This document shows, in pieces, positions 5,971-7,942 of a stretch of 7,942 nucleotides of DNA (the stretch's first letter is position 1; every line of letters begins with the position of its first letter). The notes beneath the pieces were generated by a model. The model had not been told where the DNA came from and made no database searches. It saw nothing but the letters and a program-made list of their open reading frames with translations. A program made the translations under genes and the position numbers. This DNA is from Rhodothermota bacterium. Lineage in GTDB: Bacteria; Hydrogenedentota; Hydrogenedentia; Hydrogenedentales; GCA-2746185. The stretch spans positions 1-7,942 of the forward strand of contig VFKU01000332.1 in assembly GCA_009885415.1 (NCBI GenBank), given 5' to 3'.

Positions 5971-6927
5971 GTGACTTTCAGACTTTACCTCCCGATGGCC
6001 GCACTGCTCGGCCTGTTGAGCGCCTGTTCCACCGCGCCTACGGCCCGCTTCGAATCGGGCAGCAACTCCTTCGACGCGCCCGCGCCTGGATCGTCAGTCG
6101 CCGACGCGGAGCGCTTAATCCAGAGCGGCAACCACGCGGCGGCGGTAGGTCGGCTCCGAGAGATTATCGCGCGCTACCCCGGCACGACCGAGTCGCAAGA
6201 AGCGCAGTACCTTCTGGGCTTGGCCCACGAAGCCATGGGCGGCACGCGCGACGCCATTGTGGCGTATGAGGGTTATCTCGCGGCCGCGCCGAAAGGCAAA
6301 TGGGCGGACGCTTCGCGGATGTCGCGCGATCGCCTTCGCAGTCAACAAGAAGCGAGCTTCCCTTCGCTGGACACGCTCGATCGCGAGATCGAATCGCTCC
6401 GTGCGGCGCATAAAGCGCAGCCGGACTCAGCGGAAGCGGCGCTTCGCCTGGCCGACGCGCTTTGGATGCGGGGCGAGTACGAAGAAGCCGGCGCGATCTA
6501 CATCGATATTGCCAAAGGCGATCCGGATTTTGCCCAGTCGGACCATTTCAAGACGCGCATTGAGCCGCGCAACGACGGCTCGCACACGGTCTTGACGCCG
6601 GCAGAGACTACCCGGCGGGCCGTGGCGCGCAACCCGATCGAAATTATCAATGTCAACTCCTTCGGCGCGGTGCGCGATTCCTTCACTCAGGTCCCGCGTT
6701 TCTTTGTAGTGACCGGCCAAGCGGTGAACCGCAGCGATCAGGTAATGCTCGGGGTGAACGTCAACGTGACGATCTACGGCTTCGGCAACAAGATTTACGA
6801 CACCGACACCACACAGATGGGCGATCTGAATCCGGGCGAGAGCCGCCCCTTCAGCATGCGCTTTAGCAACTTTCGCGAACTCAACAGTATCGATAGAGTC
6901 GAGCACGCCGTCTCCTTCCGGAGATAG
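5971..6927 (+). CDS. TPR lipoprotein with C-terminal FxLYD-like domain
   Basis: A GTG start at 5971, 27 nt after the preceding stop, gives 318 aa. The N-terminus is a lipoprotein signal: basic R4, hydrophobic AALLGLL, then lipobox L-S-A-C with the acylated cysteine at 19. Residue 20 is Ser rather than Asp, which would favour outer-membrane sorting if the E. coli rule applies. Residues about 42-110 hold TPR-type helix pairs (DAERLIQSGNHAAAVGRL, then AQYLLGLAHEAMGGTRDAIVAYEGYL). A second TPR follows at about 148-185 (AALRLADALWMRGEYEEAGAIY). From about 222 to the end a beta-rich FxLYD-like module follows (EIINVNS ... FFVVTGQAVNRSD ... LNPGESRPFSMRF). TPR lipoproteins act as assembly scaffolds (BamD) or secretin pilotins (PilF/PilW). 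The secretin gene 75 nt downstream makes the pilotin role attractive, but that is inference. Confidence 0.8.
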   Translation: MTFRLYLPMAALLGLLSACSTAPTARFESGSNSFDAPAPGSSVADAERLIQSGNHAAAVGRLREIIARYPGTTESQEAQYLLGLAHEAMGGTRDAIVAYEGYLAAAPKGKWADASRMSRDRLRSQQEASFPSLDTLDREIESLRAAHKAQPDSAEAALRLADALWMRGEYEEAGAIYIDIAKGDPDFAQSDHFKTRIEPRNDGSHTVLTPAETTRRAVARNPIEIINVNSFGAVRDSFTQVPRFFVVTGQAVNRSDQVMLGVNVNVTIYGFGNKIYDTDTTQMGDLNPGESRPFSMRFSNFRELNSIDRVEHAVSFRR

Positions 6928-6953
6928 GCAGCGCGCGTCTGAACATAGCACTC

Positions 6954-6983
6954 ACCGGTCCGCGTGAAGACGCGCACGCCGGT
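6954..6983 (+). promoter_or_regulatory. Hairpin between the lipoprotein and secretin genes
   Basis: Nested inverted repeats ACCGG ... CCGGT (outer) and CGCGT-GAAG-ACGCG (inner, four-base loop) form a two-part stem in the 75-nt gap. There is no T-tract, so termination is unlikely. RNA processing, differential stability of the two cistrons, or occlusion of the upstream GTG at 6964 are possible roles. Confidence 0.4.
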
Positions 6984-6991
6984 CCATCAGC

Positions 6992-6996
6992 GGGAG
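6992..6996 (+). promoter_or_regulatory. Ribosome-binding site deciding the secretin start
   Basis: GGGAG at 6992-6996 is six bases before GTG 7003. The alternative GTG at 6964, in the same frame and also followed by AAG, has no such site and lies in the loop of the hairpin at 6954-6983. Confidence 0.55.
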
Positions 6997-7002
6997 AGCG
7001 GC

Positions 7003-7942
7003 GTGAAGAAGTACGGACACCTCGCACTGCGGCGATTCACGTGGGCGGCGGCCGCGGTCGCACTCTGCGCCTCGCCGCTCCATGCCGATCCCGCGCCCGC
7101 AGCGGCGGCAGCACCAGCCGCGGTCGCGCCTGCGCCCGCCCCGGCGGCCGCGCCCGATCCTGCTGCCGCAGCACCGGCGGCACCTGCGCCCGCTCCGGCC
7201 CCGGCCGATCCTGCCGCGGTAGCACCCGCACCCGCCCCGGCGCCGCCGGTCGAGAAGGCACCCGAGCAGGTCATCGTATCGGTGAAGATCATCGAATTCC
7301 AGACCACTAAAGGTGTCGAGACGGGCCTCAGCGCCTTCTTCGCGGACGCCTCGCGTGGCCCGGCGGGCGAAGTCGTCCCGGGCAGTCCCGGCGGCATCGG
7401 CTCGGTCGACCTTACCTTCCCCACGAGCACCGCCTCGGGCATCACGGTCTTCCTCGATCAAATCAAGATGGGCGGCGGTCAGCTCGAGTTGGTCCTGCAG
7501 GCGTTGGTCAATGAGAATCGCGCGTTCATCCTCTCGCGCCCGCACGCGATGGTCAAAGTGGACGATCCCTTGCCGACCATCGTCGAGACGACGCAGAGGA
7601 TTCCCTACGAAACGACCCGAGTGGTCGGCGCCACGGCCGTGCAAATCACTGAATTCGAGGACACCGGAGTCAGCCTAAGCCTCTTTGTCCCCGAAATTAT
7701 CGACGACGACGGCAAATGGGAATCCCACGACGACACGTACATCCGGCTTGCGGTGCGCGCGACGGTGAAGGAAGAGGGACAGCGCATCGTGATCGCGTTG
7801 GACGATCAGATATCCAGTTCCGGACAGCAATTTTCCAAAGGCGACAATGCGATTACCGTCCCTGAGTTCGTGTCGCGCAGCATAACGACTCAGGTGTGGG
7901 TCCGGCATGGGCAGGTGCTGATGCTCGGCGGGCTCTACCGCA
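7003..7942 (+). CDS. Secretin-domain outer-membrane channel protein (GspD/PilQ-type C-domain), 3' truncated by window
   Basis: The GTG at 7003 is chosen because GGGAG lies six bases upstream; another in-frame GTG at 6964 would add 13 residues before the signal peptide. The visible 313 codons contain a signal peptide (KK, RR, then AAAAVALCASPLHA, cleavage near 28), an Ala/Pro-rich linker (29-88), and a secretin domain from about 90 onward. Secretin hallmarks are the opening strand VSVKIIEFQ, GGGQLELVLQALVNENRAFILSRP (157-179), TTQRIPYET, the EDTGVSLSLFVPEI strands, and GQVLMLGGL near residues 303-311, which matches the first part of the type II/III secretin signature. Secretins form multimeric gated pores for proteins, pili or phage. 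Unlike GspD or PilQ, no N0/N1/N3 domains or AMIN domain precede the pore domain. The stop lies beyond the window. Confidence 0.88.
   Translation, partial: MKKYGHLALRRFTWAAAAVALCASPLHADPAPAAAAAPAAVAPAPAPAAAPDPAAAAPAAPAPAPAPADPAAVAPAPAPAPPVEKAPEQVIVSVKIIEFQTTKGVETGLSAFFADASRGPAGEVVPGSPGGIGSVDLTFPTSTASGITVFLDQIKMGGGQLELVLQALVNENRAFILSRPHAMVKVDDPLPTIVETTQRIPYETTRVVGATAVQITEFEDTGVSLSLFVPEIIDDDGKWESHDDTYIRLAVRATVKEEGQRIVIALDDQISSSGQQFSKGDNAITVPEFVSRSITTQVWVRHGQVLMLGGLYR
7087..7251 (+). repeat. Imperfect in-frame repeats encoding the Ala/Pro-rich linker of the secretin
   Basis: Three units each begin with GATCC(C/T)GC, encoding Asp-Pro-Ala at residues 29, 52 and 69, and continue with alternating Ala and Pro (APAPAPA). 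Unit lengths shrink from 23 to 17 to about 14 residues. The tract links the signal peptide directly to the secretin domain; such linkers are extended and can cross the periplasmic or peptidoglycan space. The near-repetition at DNA level suggests growth by slippage or unequal exchange. Confidence 0.6.

Noticed and set aside
6952..7644. 230-codon minus-strand frame opposite the secretin
   Set aside because: Gly/Arg low-complexity sequence is the complement of the Ala/Pro linker; the plus-strand secretin motifs are decisive.

Overview
The window is GC-rich, densely coding bacterial DNA from a diderm (Gram-negative-type) organism. Evidence for an outer membrane is a lipobox-bearing TPR lipoprotein, an outer-membrane secretin, and a Skp/OmpH-like periplasmic chaperone. 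A DUF1080 (3-keto-disaccharide hydrolase family) end, a DUF4159 protein and a large secreted GH42-like protein on one fragment are the kind of content common in Planctomycetes, other PVC-related phyla, Hydrogenedentes/Sumerlaeota-like lineages and Acidobacteria. That placement is inferred from gene content only. There are no RNA genes, insertion sequences, CRISPR arrays or phage genes that I can support.

Layout. (A) 2-253, plus strand: 3' end of a DUF1080 gene. (B) 309-2062, plus strand: a secreted DUF4159 protein followed 17 nt later by a diacylglycerol-kinase-family lipid kinase, probably one transcript. (C) 2063-5217, minus strand: a 792-aa exported GH42-like protein whose catalytic glutamates I cannot find, then a cytoplasmic calcineurin-like metallophosphoesterase 59 nt downstream. 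The phosphoesterase and the lipid kinase converge with their stop codons abutting. (D) 5218-5541: a 324-bp divergent intergenic region with an AT-rich half and several hairpins, a candidate structured leader for the rightward genes. (E) 5542-7942, plus strand: a short Skp/OmpH-like protein, a TPR plus FxLYD lipoprotein, and a secretin that runs off the window.

How the genes may work together. Block E looks like an envelope-assembly or export cluster: a chaperone-like protein, a lipoprotein with TPRs (the architecture of PilF-type secretin pilotins), and a secretin whose usual N-terminal N0/N1/N3 periplasmic domains are replaced by an Ala/Pro-rich linker. This is the most interesting part of the window. 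A second point of interest is a 14-bp element (TATACTGGGGACAG) placed at the same distance before the possible start codons of two unrelated genes on opposite strands, the DUF4159 gene and the phosphoesterase gene.
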